Made by a program: the position numbers and the translations under genes
Shown here: positions 9,165 to 19,531 of the stretch, piece after piece
Layout of the letters: every line of letters begins with the position of its first letter
How positions within the stretch are numbered: the stretch's first letter is position 1
Assembly: GCF_001439695.1 (NCBI RefSeq)
Contig: NZ_JYLL01000018.1
Span: forward strand, 1 to 64,000
DNA from: Pseudomonas veronii
GTDB lineage: Bacteria > Pseudomonadota > Gammaproteobacteria > Pseudomonadales > Pseudomonadaceae
Direction: 5' to 3'
DNA length: 64,000 nt
The notes under the pieces: generated by a model
What the model was told of the DNA's origin: nothing
The model's database searches: none
The model's input: the letters and a program-made list of their open reading frames with translations, nothing else

Positions 9165-10280
9165 ATGGCGCGCATGACTTTCGACTCGCCGCTCGCCGCT
9201 TATCAATACGCCACCACCCAACTGGGCTTCGTCGCCGACGATGCCCAGCGCCGTGCGGTGGATGCCCTGCAGACCTGCCACCAAGCCTTGCACCAAGGGC
9301 GCTCGCCGATTCTCGGGGTTTACCTCTGGGGCCCGGTGGGCCGGGGTAAAACCTGGCTGATGGACCAGTTTTACCTGAGCCTGCGCGTGCCTGCGCGGCG
9401 CCAGCATTTCCATCACTTCATGGGTTGGGTACACCAGCGTTCGTTCCAGCTCACCGGCACCCATGACCCGTTGCAAGCGCTGGCCCGTGAGCTGGCCCAA
9501 GAGGTACGCGTGCTGTGTTTTGACGAGTTGTTCGTCAGTGACATCGGTGATGCAATTATCCTTGGCCGTTTGTTCCAGGTGATGTTCGAAGAAGGCGTGG
9601 TGATGGTCTGCACCTCCAATCAACCGCCCGAACAGCTCTACGCTGGTGGCTTCAATCGTGAGCGTTTCCTGCCGGGCATTGCGGCGATCAAGCAGCACAT
9701 GCACGTGGTGGCGGTGGACGGTGGTGAAGACCATCGCTTGCACCCGGGTGTCGGCGTGCAACGTTATTGGGTCGATCAGCCGGATGCGCTGGCGGCGGTG
9801 TTCGAGCAATTGAGCGAGGGCCAAGCGGTGCGCCATGGCCCGATCAGCGTCGGTCATCGCTGCATCGTGGCGGTGCAGGCCAGCGACACGGTGTTGTGGT
9901 GCCGGTATGCCGACCTGTGCGAGCAACCTTTGGCAGCGATGGATTTCATGCTGCTGTGTGATCGTTTCAAGGCGATCCTGTTGGGTGAGGTCCCCAACCT
10001 GAGTGCACAAAAGCGACCGGGACGGATTGCCCGAGGCACCGAGGACGGTGTCCAGCGAGTAGCGGCCGGTGATCGCGAATTGCCCGAGTTGTCAGTACAC
10101 GATGACAGCGTGCGGCGCTTTATCGCTCTGGTGGATGAATGCTACGACCGCAAGGTGCCGCTGTTCATCGAGGCTAAAGTGCCGTTGGAAAGCCTCTACA
10201 CCGAAGGCTATCTGGAATTCCCTTTCCGACGAACCTTGAGTCGCTTGCAGGAAATGCAATTGCAGCGCTTTGGGGGGTAG
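9165..10280 (+). CDS. zapE: Cell division ATPase ZapE (AFG1-like)
   Basis: A 371-residue cytoplasmic ATPase of the AFG1/ZapE family, which associates with the Z-ring late in division and affects FtsZ bundling. Walker A is GPVGRGKT (residues 56-63) and Walker B VLCFDEL lies near residue 115. The family motif LFVSDIGDAIILGRLFQ follows, and the C-terminus ends in the conserved FPFRRTLSRLQEMQ block. Length fits the family. The ATG at 9174 (residue 4) is an equally possible start. It follows the NTF2-like gene by six bases. Confidence 0.93.
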   Translation: MARMTFDSPLAAYQYATTQLGFVADDAQRRAVDALQTCHQALHQGRSPILGVYLWGPVGRGKTWLMDQFYLSLRVPARRQHFHHFMGWVHQRSFQLTGTHDPLQALARELAQEVRVLCFDELFVSDIGDAIILGRLFQVMFEEGVVMVCTSNQPPEQLYAGGFNRERFLPGIAAIKQHMHVVAVDGGEDHRLHPGVGVQRYWVDQPDALAAVFEQLSEGQAVRHGPISVGHRCIVAVQASDTVLWCRYADLCEQPLAAMDFMLLCDRFKAILLGEVPNLSAQKRPGRIARGTEDGVQRVAAGDRELPELSVHDDSVRRFIALVDECYDRKVPLFIEAKVPLESLYTEGYLEFPFRRTLSRLQEMQLQRFGG

Positions 10281-10404
10281 GAAAAAGCCTGGTGCAAGTC
10301 CTATGGCTGCTTTTGATGCGGGTAACCTTCGCGCCTTCTGGCAGCTATTTGTAGTTAATCTCCTTCATCTAGCGCCTGCTCCACGCTTACAATCGTCCTC
10401 CTCA

Positions 10405-10422
10405 AAGGGAACTGATTCCCTT
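10405..10422 (+). other. Short hairpin upstream of the GNAT gene
   Basis: AAGGGAA and TTCCCTT flank a 4-base loop, followed by TTGTTTG. It lies in the 165-base gap after zapE. It could be a weak terminator for zapE or part of a leader; nothing else is recognisable in this gap. Confidence 0.4.
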
Positions 10423-10445
10423 GTTTGTCGTTATCGAGGACGGAA

Positions 10446-10937
10446 ATGGATACCCCTGAAATCCTGGTGCTGCAAGCCAGCTACACCAATCCTGTGCATG
10501 CCGAGGCCATTGCCCTGCTGCTCAATCATTACGCTGAAGACCCAATGGGGGGCGGCCACAGCCTGCCCGCCGACCTGTTGCAACAACTGCCGGCTGAACT
10601 GGCCAAGCGCCCGCATGCGTTCAGTGTCCTGGCATTCGTGGGCGGCGAGCCTGCGGGATTGGTCAATTGCTTTGAAGGGTTTTCCACCTTCGCCTGTCGT
10701 CCGCTGGTCAATGTCCACGATGTCGCCGTGATGAATCGGTTCCGGGGCCTGGGGCTGAGCCAGAAAATGCTGCAGAAGGTCGAGGAAATCGCCCGTCAGC
10801 GTGGCTGCTGCAAGATCACCTTGGAAGTGCTCGAGGGCAATGCTGTGGCGCAGTCGGCGTACCGCAAGTTCGGTTTTGACGACTCGGTATTTGATCCGGC
10901 CCATGGGCGTATGTTGTTCTGGAACAAACCACTGTAA
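10446..10937 (+). CDS. GNAT family N-acetyltransferase
   Basis: A 163-residue acetyl-CoA-dependent acetyltransferase. The acetyl-CoA binding segment is near residues 92-110 (VHDVAVMNRFRGLGLSQKMLQ, a RGLG variant of the Q/R-x-x-G-x-G/A loop), and the C-terminal part ITLEVLEGNAVAQSAYRKFGF is typical GNAT motif B. The acceptor substrate is unknown. The start is set at ATG 10446 with GAGGACGG just upstream; an in-frame ATG at 10425 has no such site. It stands alone between zapE and a convergent small gene. Confidence 0.85.
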   Translation: MDTPEILVLQASYTNPVHAEAIALLLNHYAEDPMGGGHSLPADLLQQLPAELAKRPHAFSVLAFVGGEPAGLVNCFEGFSTFACRPLVNVHDVAVMNRFRGLGLSQKMLQKVEEIARQRGCCKITLEVLEGNAVAQSAYRKFGFDDSVFDPAHGRMLFWNKPL

Positions 10938-10949
10938 TAAGGCACAGGC

Positions 10950-10976
10950 AAAAAAAAGGCGCCATTGAATGGCGCC
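10950..10976 (-). terminator. Terminator for the small secreted protein gene (minus strand)
   Basis: GGCGCCA/TGGCGCC stem (10958-10976) with TTGAA loop; on the minus strand it is followed by eight T residues (10957-10950). It sits 62 bases past the end of the gene ending at 11039 and also separates it from the convergent GNAT gene. Confidence 0.85.
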
Positions 10977-11038
10977 AAGTTAACCTTTGCCAACAGAGCG
11001 GGTTGGCACAGGGTGATGCGAGTTAAATAAAAGTTAAC

Positions 11039-11260
11039 TTAACTTTTAGGTTGTGCCTCGGTGCTGGATTGATCCGCTGTGTCGCGTTTTAAAGTTTTAC
11101 CGTCAGCGGAGGCAGTTTGTTCATTGCTGCCGTGGAATTTCTGCTGCGTGAAGGTGAAGTTATTGTAGAACTCCTTCGAACGCTCCGAGCCGCCTTCTGC
11201 AAAAGCCGCCGCGGAAGTCAGGGTCATCAGGCCGGCAAGCATCAAAATCGAGGGTTTCAT
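11039..11260 (-). CDS. Small exported protein, PtrA-like
   Basis: A 73-residue protein with a clear signal peptide (MKPSILMLAGLMTLTSAAAFA, cut about residue 21) followed by a short mature part starting EGGSERSKEFYNNF and a polar Gln/Ser/Lys-rich tail. The EGG(S/D)R start after the signal peptide resembles the N-terminal domain of the small PtrA-type proteins of pseudomonads; the match is from memory and moderate. The ATG at 11260 is used, as the codon before it is TTG. It lies downstream of the siderophore receptor on the same strand, but 143 bases away with a hairpin between. Its stop codon lies within an AAAAGTTAA/TTAACTTTT palindrome. Confidence 0.65.
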   Translation of the reverse strand: MKPSILMLAGLMTLTSAAAFAEGGSERSKEFYNNFTFTQQKFHGSNEQTASADGKTLKRDTADQSSTEAQPKS

Positions 11261-11365
11261 CAAGGTGTTCCCATTCAGTGTGGTCGGTATCCGCTCGGTC
11301 CTTGATCAGATTCATGGGGCGATTGTGCGGGCAGCTTATTAAGTGGGTATTAACGTGGGGAACTC

Positions 11366-11393
11366 CCGAAGTTAACAATGTTGTTAACTTCGG
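11366..11393. repeat. 11-bp inverted repeat with GTTAAC core
   Basis: CCGAAGTTAAC and GTTAACTTCGG flank a 6-base loop, directly after the receptor stop on the minus strand. There is no T-run, so it may be a weak terminator or a protein binding site. The same AAGTTAAC octamer recurs at 10977-10984 and 11031-11038. Confidence 0.6.
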
Positions 11394-11403
11394 CGGAGGG
11401 TGG

Positions 11404-13641
11404 TTAGAGTTTCCAGTCGAGTGCCAAGGTTATCGAGCGCGGGTCGCCCCAGTACACGCCATTATAAAAACCGACGCGTTCATAGTATTTCTCATCGAAT
11501 AGATTATTGACGTTAACCGAAGCCGAAACATGCTCGTCGAACTGGTAGCGCGACATCAGGTTGACCACGGTATAGGCCTGTTGGGTGATCTTGGTGGATT
11601 CGGTGAGCAGGTAACCCTCTTGGTCCCGGCCGCCGATTGGCCGCTCGGCGAAGTCGTAGAAGTCGCTCTGCCAGTTCACCGCGCCGCCCACCGTCAACCC
11701 GCGCCACTCGCCCGGTAAACGATAGGCTGTCGACACCTTCAGCATATTCATCGGCTGGCCAGTGTTGTTGCGTTGTTTATCGCCGTTGAGCGAATGGGTG
11801 TAGGTGTAGCCCGCCGTGAGATTCCAGTCCGGCATGACTTCGCCGGACACCTCCACTTCAAAGCCCTGCACCTTGTTGCCCTTGCCACCGGATTTGTAGA
11901 ACTGCTCGCGGGTGATCGGGTCCGGCGGGGCCGCATTGTCGAGTTCGGCGACGTTATCCTGGGTGCTCCAGAAATACGCGGTGGCCAGGTTCAAACGTTC
12001 GTTGAGCAGGCTGCCCTTGAGGCCGATTTCGTAGTTACTGCCGACCACTGGTTCGAGGTACTGCTTGCTGGCGTTGCGCTCGTCCTGCGGGTTGAAGATG
12101 TCGGTGTAGCTGGCGTACACCGTGTATTCCGGCGTCAGGTCGTAGAGCAGGCCCGCGTAAGGTGTCCACATGTCTGTGTGGGTCTGGCTGGATTTGCTTG
12201 AGGCGGTCAATTGATTGTCGAGGTTGTACGTGGGCGAGGCGCTTTCGATTTCCCAGCTGCCATAGCGGCTGCCCAGTACCGCATGCAGCGTGTCGGTCAA
12301 GCTCAAGCGTGTGGCGAGGTAGCCGGCCTTTTGTTTTTTGCTGCTGTGTTCGCCCTTGAGGCCGGTGGTGCGGTCGGGGAATTTGCCGATGCCGCCCATG
12401 TGTTTCCAGTCTTCGATGGTCTCGTAGCCTTGGGGCGTTGCAAAACGTTGGAAGGGTGACGTGTCGCGCTGCTCGGATTCGCCATAACCCAGCATCAACG
12501 CATGCTCGCGCCCCAACAGCGCGTAGGTGCCGGCCAGGTTGAAGTCGACCACATCCATTTTCGAGGTGCCGACCATCTGGTTGGTCCAGGCCGTCATGCC
12601 GCTGCCATCGGCATTCGGAAAACCGGCGCCGCCGTAATACACCTTGCCGTCGGTATCGCTTTGCCGATGGGTGTAAGCGGCTTTCAGGCGCCAGTCCGTC
12701 GCCAGCGTGTGATCGATGGAGGCGAAGGTGGTCTTGTCCTTCAGGGGCCAGGAGCTCCAGTCGGCGGCGAGGTTGGCCGAGCGCGACAGGCGGGCCTTGC
12801 TGCCGTCACTGTTCCAGTAGGGCAGGGTGCCCCAGGAGCTGCCTTGCACGTGCTTGTTCTGGTAGTCGAAGCCGACGGCTACCACGGTGTCGTCCGTCAG
12901 GTCGGCCTCCAGAATGCCGTAGCCGACTTCCCGTTGCAGCGCGTAGTTGTCGCGAAAGGATTGGCTGTCACGGTAAGCCATCACCGTGCGCCCGCGCAGC
13001 CGTCCGTCAAACGCCAGCGGGCCGCCCACATCCAGGTAGCTGTAGTAGTTGTCATGGCTGGCGCCGCTGACGCCGGTCTTGGCTTGCCATTGCGCGGTCG
13101 GGCGCTTGCGGATCATGTTGACGGTCGCCGAGGGGTCGCCTGCGCCGGTCGTCAGGCCGGTGGCGCCGCGTACTACTTCGATACGGTCGTAGATGATGGT
13201 GTCCGAGTCGGACTTCATGCGCCCGAACGTATTGAGCATGCCGTCCACCTGGAAGTTATTGATCGAATAACCCCTGGAGGAATACCCGGCCCGGTCCGAA
13301 TCCAGATGCTGGACCGTCACGCCGGTGGTCTGGCGCAAAGCGTCGGTCAGGGTATTGAGATTGAAATCGTCCATCTGTTGGCGGGTGACCACCGAAATGG
13401 ATTGAGGCGTTTCCTTGATCGACAGGTTCAGCCGGGTGGCGGTACTCATCGAGCCGGTGGTATAGGCCCCTGTGTGCTCGGTATTGGCGCCCAGGCCTTC
13501 GGCGCTGATGTGGGTGCTGCCCAGCTCCAGCGCGGTGGCGGTTGTCTGTTCGGGGTCGGTTTCAGCCAGCAGTTCCGGGCTCAGCGCCAGGCTGAACAGG
13601 CCGAGGGTAACGGTCATGGAACGGGTAAAGGGCGCGAACAT
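11404..13641 (-). CDS. TonB-dependent siderophore receptor
   Basis: A 745-residue outer-membrane receptor that imports a ferric siderophore with energy from TonB-ExbBD. It has a signal peptide (cut near residue 26), a plug domain (about 70-175, with ETPQSISVVTRQQM and VEVVRGATGL-type motifs) and a 22-strand barrel ending in Leu-Asp-Trp-Lys-Leu. The N-terminal STN signalling domain of FpvA/FecA-type receptors is absent, so it should not signal through an anti-sigma factor. Overall it resembles FpvB/FhuE-like hydroxamate or pyoverdine receptors; the exact ligand is uncertain. A Fur-box match about 93 bases upstream predicts repression by iron. Confidence 0.9.
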   Translation of the reverse strand: MFAPFTRSMTVTLGLFSLALSPELLAETDPEQTTATALELGSTHISAEGLGANTEHTGAYTTGSMSTATRLNLSIKETPQSISVVTRQQMDDFNLNTLTDALRQTTGVTVQHLDSDRAGYSSRGYSINNFQVDGMLNTFGRMKSDSDTIIYDRIEVVRGATGLTTGAGDPSATVNMIRKRPTAQWQAKTGVSGASHDNYYSYLDVGGPLAFDGRLRGRTVMAYRDSQSFRDNYALQREVGYGILEADLTDDTVVAVGFDYQNKHVQGSSWGTLPYWNSDGSKARLSRSANLAADWSSWPLKDKTTFASIDHTLATDWRLKAAYTHRQSDTDGKVYYGGAGFPNADGSGMTAWTNQMVGTSKMDVVDFNLAGTYALLGREHALMLGYGESEQRDTSPFQRFATPQGYETIEDWKHMGGIGKFPDRTTGLKGEHSSKKQKAGYLATRLSLTDTLHAVLGSRYGSWEIESASPTYNLDNQLTASSKSSQTHTDMWTPYAGLLYDLTPEYTVYASYTDIFNPQDERNASKQYLEPVVGSNYEIGLKGSLLNERLNLATAYFWSTQDNVAELDNAAPPDPITREQFYKSGGKGNKVQGFEVEVSGEVMPDWNLTAGYTYTHSLNGDKQRNNTGQPMNMLKVSTAYRLPGEWRGLTVGGAVNWQSDFYDFAERPIGGRDQEGYLLTESTKITQQAYTVVNLMSRYQFDEHVSASVNVNNLFDEKYYERVGFYNGVYWGDPRSITLALDWKL

Positions 13642-13733
13642 CGCGGAAGACTCCTTGTCGTCTTTGCGGCCTTCTCAGTATGAAAAGGCCTTGGCTCAAA
13701 GACGAAAGGAGGCGTGGAACTTTAGGTGTAAAC

Positions 13734-13752
13734 GAGAATGATTGTTATCGTT
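13734..13752. promoter_or_regulatory. Candidate Fur box upstream of the siderophore receptor
   Basis: GAGAATGATTGTTATCGTT matches the 19-base Fur consensus GATAATGATAATCATTATC at 12 positions, including the left GA-AATGAT half. It lies 93 bases before the receptor ATG in the gap between receptor and the cptA-like gene, the expected place for iron control of the receptor. Confidence 0.7.
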
Positions 13753-13769
13753 CTGTTACAAGGCGGTAT

Positions 13770-15512
13770 TTACTTGAGCACCACGTCGGCGTTTTCGGCC
13801 GTCTTCGGTTTGATCAGGCTAAAGTCGATCAGCGCTTTCTGCTGGCGCTCATAGGGGTTGCCGATCAACAGCGGGCGCGGTTTGAAGCTGTCGCTGACCA
13901 GGCTTTTGCTGTGGTCCAGCTCATCGAAATTCAGGCCGGCCAAGTCGGCCCAGGTGTGGATCAGCTGCGAGCTGCTGTAGGGCCGTTGCAGGTCGCCGGC
14001 AAATTTCCAGTCGTGGGTTTCGCGCCATTTCGGTGAGGCGTAGGCCATGAACGGGATGGTGTACATCGGCGCCGTCGGCTTGCCTTCGTTGCGGCCCAGG
14101 GTGGTGTGGCCGGCGGAGTCGAATACGTCTTCACCGTGGTCCGACAGGTACAGCAGGAAACCGTTGGGGTCGGTCTTGGCGTAGTCCTTGATCAGGCTCG
14201 ACACCACGAAGTCGTTGTACAGCACCGCGTTGTCGTAGCTGTTGTAGATCGGCAACTGGGCATCGGTGATAGCGTCCGGAACACCCTGGCGATCGGTGAA
14301 CTTCTCGAAGGTTGGCGGATAGCGGTACTGGTAGCTCATGTGCGTGCCCAGCAGGTGGACCACGATGAGCTTGCGCTCGGCGGGGTCGCTCAGGGCCTTG
14401 GCGAATGGCGCCAGCACGTCACCGTCGTATTGGCGGGCGTTCTGGTTGCGGTTGTTGTTCAGGTAGACCTGCTCGTCGGCCTGTTCGGAAAAGGTCGTGA
14501 GCATGGTGTTGCGCTTGGTCATGGTCTGCTGGTTGGTGATCCAGAAGGTCTTGTAACCGGCCTGTTTCATCACGCTGACAATCGACGGCGTCTTGAGGTA
14601 CAGGTCCGGGTTCTCTTCGTCGGCGAAGGTCAACACCTGTTGCAGCGCTTCAATGGTGTAGGGGCGCGGGGTGATGACGTTGTCGAACACGGCCAACTGG
14701 TCACGCAGCTTGTCTAGCTCCGGCGTGGTATTGCGCGGGTAGCCATAGAGGCTCATGCGTTGGCGGTTGGTGGACTCGCCGATCACCAGCACCAGGGTCG
14801 AAGGCTGGCCGGCCATGCTGTCCTTGAGGTTTTTCAACGGCGGGATCTGGCTGGCGCTGGTCAGCATGCCTTGCATGTTGTCCAGTTGCTCGGTGTAGCG
14901 GCGGTAGGCGACGATCATCTGCCACGGCACGGCCGGCTCGATGCGGGTTTCAAAGCGGTCGATGGCCAGTTCCATGGTTTCGCTCGTGGCGATCTGCTTG
15001 ACCAACGGGTAGCCGACGACGGCCAGCACAATGGCTACCGCTGCCAGTATCGACTGGCCGCGCGGCAGGTAAACCGGGCGCAAGCGCGTCCACAGGAAGA
15101 TGGCGAAGGCGGTGTGGGCAATGAATGCCAGCACGATCCACCAGGCGAAATATTGGGTGGCGTATTCGCCCGCTTCAGAAATGTTCGACTCGAACATGAT
15201 GAAGATGACGCTCTGGGAGAATTCCTGCTGATAGATGAAGAAATAACCCAGGCTGGCCATGGAGCAAGCCCACAGCACCACTCCGATCAAGGCGGCCAGC
15301 AGGCGAGTACGGCGCGGGAATAACAACATCGGCGCCAACCACAACGCACTCATGAAGAAGGCTTGGCGAAAGCCACTGAAACCGGAAGTGCCGGTCAGTT
15401 GAATCAGCAGTTGGGTAATACCCGAGAAGTACCAGAAGAACAGGAACAGCCAACCCAGGCCGGCCCAATCAAAACCTTTCGCAGACGTAGTGCTGCGTTT
15501 GAACATCGCCAT
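13770..15512 (-). CDS. cptA: Phosphoethanolamine transferase (CptA-like)
   Basis: A 580-residue inner-membrane enzyme that moves phosphoethanolamine from phosphatidylethanolamine to lipopolysaccharide core or lipid A. About five transmembrane helices fill residues 15-170; the periplasmic sulfatase-like domain follows. Catalytic features seen are VIGES (metal ligand Glu), YPRNTTPEL (nucleophile Thr) and LYLSDHGED (Asp/His metal ligands). Start: ATG 15512 is chosen because GGAG lies six bases before it; an upstream TTG and a downstream ATG (15506) are alternatives. It is read toward the receptor gene but has its own upstream region. Such enzymes can affect polymyxin resistance; that role here is inference. 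Confidence 0.88.
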   Translation of the reverse strand: MAMFKRSTTSAKGFDWAGLGWLFLFFWYFSGITQLLIQLTGTSGFSGFRQAFFMSALWLAPMLLFPRRTRLLAALIGVVLWACSMASLGYFFIYQQEFSQSVIFIMFESNISEAGEYATQYFAWWIVLAFIAHTAFAIFLWTRLRPVYLPRGQSILAAVAIVLAVVGYPLVKQIATSETMELAIDRFETRIEPAVPWQMIVAYRRYTEQLDNMQGMLTSASQIPPLKNLKDSMAGQPSTLVLVIGESTNRQRMSLYGYPRNTTPELDKLRDQLAVFDNVITPRPYTIEALQQVLTFADEENPDLYLKTPSIVSVMKQAGYKTFWITNQQTMTKRNTMLTTFSEQADEQVYLNNNRNQNARQYDGDVLAPFAKALSDPAERKLIVVHLLGTHMSYQYRYPPTFEKFTDRQGVPDAITDAQLPIYNSYDNAVLYNDFVVSSLIKDYAKTDPNGFLLYLSDHGEDVFDSAGHTTLGRNEGKPTAPMYTIPFMAYASPKWRETHDWKFAGDLQRPYSSSQLIHTWADLAGLNFDELDHSKSLVSDSFKPRPLLIGNPYERQQKALIDFSLIKPKTAENADVVLK

Positions 15513-15664
15513 CCAGCGCTCCAACCCGATAATTTTTCAGCTGACGCGCAGGGACGCACGCAGCAGAGGCCGCCCTTGTGTAAGGCGGCCCTTCGGGCGC
15601 GAGTATCGTGAAGGAGATGTGAAAACTTTGTGAGTTTTTTGTAGGAGTTACCTTACAAAACCGC

Positions 15665-15841
15665 TCAGCAGAGGGCGGGCTGTGTGCTGGAGGGCTGATC
15701 CAGCTGGCCTTGCAGGTGCGAGCGCAGGCGCAAGACTTCCTGTTGCAGTTGGTCGCGTTCGGCCTTCAATTGGCGCAACTCGTCGCGACGGATGCTGACG
15801 TAGAGGGTCTGTGGCGGGCGGGTCATCTGTGCTGTGCTCAT
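15665..15841 (-). CDS. 58-residue coiled-coil protein
   Basis: A short gene starting at ATG 15841 with GAGGT seven bases upstream and ending at TGA 15667-15665. The product begins MSTAQMTRPPQTLYVSIRR. It continues with a strongly helical, heptad-like segment (residues 19-48: RDELRQLKAERDQLQQEVLR then LRSHLQGQ) and a short Ser/Thr/Pro tail. No membrane segment. Function is unknown; a dimeric coiled coil is the visible feature. A longer frame of 97 codons overlaps it in another phase but has no sensible composition. This region is otherwise non-coding between cptA and gnd. Confidence 0.7.
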   Translation of the reverse strand: MSTAQMTRPPQTLYVSIRRDELRQLKAERDQLQQEVLRLRSHLQGQLDQPSSTQPALC

Positions 15842-16109
15842 TGCTTACCTCGCAAATAGCCGGTAGATCGCGGTGCCAGAACGCATGATTGGAGGTTCTG
15901 GGCATCAGTCGGAAGCAATTCTGGATTCTTTTATGTATCAAGGGAACTTTTTTATTTTTGGCGGTCGTGTGACTTTTGCGACGGTAATGGTGAAATGCTG
16001 GCTACTTTTTCTCATGAAACTATACCGATCCGCTCTGAACTAACCCTCATTAGCCTCATTGCGCTATAAACTATGTCACACATTTTTTAGTAGTTAGGAG
16101 CATCAGCAC

Positions 16110-17089
16110 ATGCAACTGGGGATTATTGGACTAGGCCGCATGGGCGGTAACATTGCGCGGCGCCTGATGCTCAATGGGCATACCACCGTTGTTTACGACC
16201 GTAACGAAGCATTTGTCAAAGGCCTGAGCGAAGAGGGCGCCACCGGCGTTGCCGATTTGAAGGCGCTGGTCGCCGGGCTGCAGAAGCCCCGCGCTGTGTG
16301 GGTGATGTTGCCGGCAGGCGACCCCACCGAAAACACCATCAATGAACTGAGCGACCTGCTGGACCACGGTGACGTGATCATCGACGGCGGCAACACCAAC
16401 TACAAGGACGACGTGCGTCGTGCCAAGGCCCTGTCGGAAAAAGGCCTGCACTACGTCGACGTCGGCACCTCGGGCGGCGTCTGGGGCCTGGAGCGTGGCT
16501 ACTGCATGATGATCGGCGGCGACGCCGCGACCGTGCAGCGCCTTGATCCGATCTTCGCCAGCCTGGCGCCGGGCCTGGGTTCCATCCCGCGTACCAAGGA
16601 CCGCTCGGCCGCCGCAGACCCCCGCGCCGAGCACGGTTACATTCATGCCGGCCCTGCAGGTTCGGGGCACTTCGTGAAGATGATTCACAACGGTATCGAG
16701 TACGGGATGATGCAGGCGTTTGCCGAAGGCTTTGACATCCTCAAGACCAAAAACTCGGAAAACCTCGCCGAAGACCAACGTTTCGACCTGAATGTTGCCG
16801 ATATCGCCGAAGTCTGGCGTCGTGGCAGCGTGGTGTCGTCCTGGCTGCTGGACCTGACCGCCGACGCCCTGGCCACCGACCCGAAACTCGAGGGCTACTC
16901 CGGCTCGGTTGCCGACAGCGGCGAAGGCCGTTGGACCATCGAAGCCGCCATGGAACAAGCCGTGCCGGTGCCGGTGCTGTCCACGTCGTTGTTTGCGCGT
17001 TTCCGCTCGCGCCAGCAGAGCACCTACGGTGACAAGATGTTGTCTGCCATGCGCTTTGGCTTCGGTGGTCACGTGGAGACGTCCAAAAA

Positions 17090-17093
<4 letters not shown>
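16110..17093 (+). CDS. gnd: 6-phosphogluconate dehydrogenase (decarboxylating, short YqeC type)
   Basis: Cytoplasmic enzyme of the oxidative pentose phosphate pathway: 6-phosphogluconate to ribulose 5-phosphate and CO2 with reduction of NAD(P). The 327-residue length marks the short YqeC/GndA-type rather than the 470-residue form. The Rossmann motif is GLGRMG (7-12). DVGTSGGVWGLERGYCMMIGG is the substrate motif, and GPAGSGHFVKMIHNGIEYG carries the catalytic Lys. The ribosome binding site is TTAGGAG, with a TATAAA-like -10 about 40 bases upstream. It overlaps zwf by four bases. Confidence 0.95.
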
Positions 17094-18609
<1,516 letters not shown>

Positions 18610-18613
<4 letters not shown>

Positions 18614-19458
18614 GTGATACTGCGAAGCATCCCATCCGGTTTGTGTTGAGTGATATGGACGGCACTTTGTTGCGCCCGGATCACACCCCGACCCAACGCA
18701 CCCTTTCAACGGTTCGCGCCTTGCGTGAAGCCGGCGTGTTATTCAGCCTGGCCAGCGGGCGTCCGCCCAAGGCCATGATGCACATGGTCGAAGCGTTTGG
18801 CATCGATGTGCCGGTGGCGGGCTTCAATGGCGGCACACTGGTCAACCCTGACGGCAGCGTGCTGGTCGCGCACCGGCTGCCGGCGGAGGCGGCGCTGGTG
18901 GCATTGGCGCTGTTTTCCGGCGAGCCGGACGTGGAAGTCTGGCTGTTTGCCGATGGTGAATGGCTGCGGCGCGATCCGCCTGGGCCCATGGTGGCGGTTG
19001 AAACCGCGGGCTTGGGTTATGGGCCGCTGGTGGTGGAGAGTTTTGAACCGTACCTGGATCGGGTCGACAAGATCGTCGCCGCCAGTCGCAACACGCAATT
19101 ATTGATGGAGCTGGAAGCGCAATTGCAGCCCAAGGTGCAGGGCTTGGCCCAGGTCTCGCGTTCGCAACCGATCTACCTGGATGTGACCGCCATGAAAGCC
19201 AACAAAGGCGAGGCCTTGAAAGCCTTGGCCGCGCACCTCGGAGTGCCGTTGGCACAGACCGCAGTGATCGGCGATGGTGGCAACGACCCGGCAATGTTTC
19301 ATGTGGCCGGATTGTCGATTGCCATGGGGCAGGCTGAAGAGCCCGTCAAGCGCCAGGCCGATGTGGTCACCGGCAGCAATCTCGAGGACGGTGCGGCGCA
19401 AGCGATCGAGCGGTTTATTCTCAAGGTGCCACACAAAGTGTTCGATACGCCAAGTTAG
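18610..19458 (+). CDS. HAD-superfamily Cof-type sugar phosphatase
   Basis: A 282-residue hydrolase of the Cof (IIB cap) group. Nucleophile motif DMDGT starts at residue 15; a Ser motif lies in LASGRPP; the Lys of motif III is in the NKGEALKALA segment, and GDGGNDPAMF supplies the Mg ligands. Members dephosphorylate sugar phosphates and similar small compounds. It is translationally coupled to zwf, so a housekeeping role for pentose-pathway intermediates is likely, but the substrate is not known. Confidence 0.88.
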
Positions 19459-19478
19459 ACCATCGGCGTTTAATACTG

Positions 19479-19520
19479 AACTTGCGAGCCCTGTCTTTTA
19501 CAATGCAGTGCTCGCAAGTT
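19479..19520. terminator. Inverted repeat between convergent genes
   Basis: AACTTGCGAGC (19479-19489) and GCTCGCAAGTT (19510-19520) are perfect 11-base arms with a 20-base spacer. They lie between the HAD phosphatase and the convergent small gene at 19532. No clear T-run follows on either strand, so termination is only inferred from position. Confidence 0.5.
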
Positions 19521-19531
19521 GCAGTTTTGGA

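Noticed and set aside
12502..13683. A 393-codon open frame antisense to the siderophore receptor
   Set aside because: Low-complexity Gly/Val/His composition and full overlap with a convincing receptor.
15568..15590. GGCCGCCC...GGCGGCC hairpin before the cptA-like gene
   Set aside because: One bulge and no T-run; it lies upstream of the gene on its own strand, so no clear role as terminator.
15648..15941. 97-codon frame over the coiled-coil gene
   Set aside because: Biased Arg/Pro/Ala composition and no ribosome binding site; the 58-codon frame in another phase is far better.
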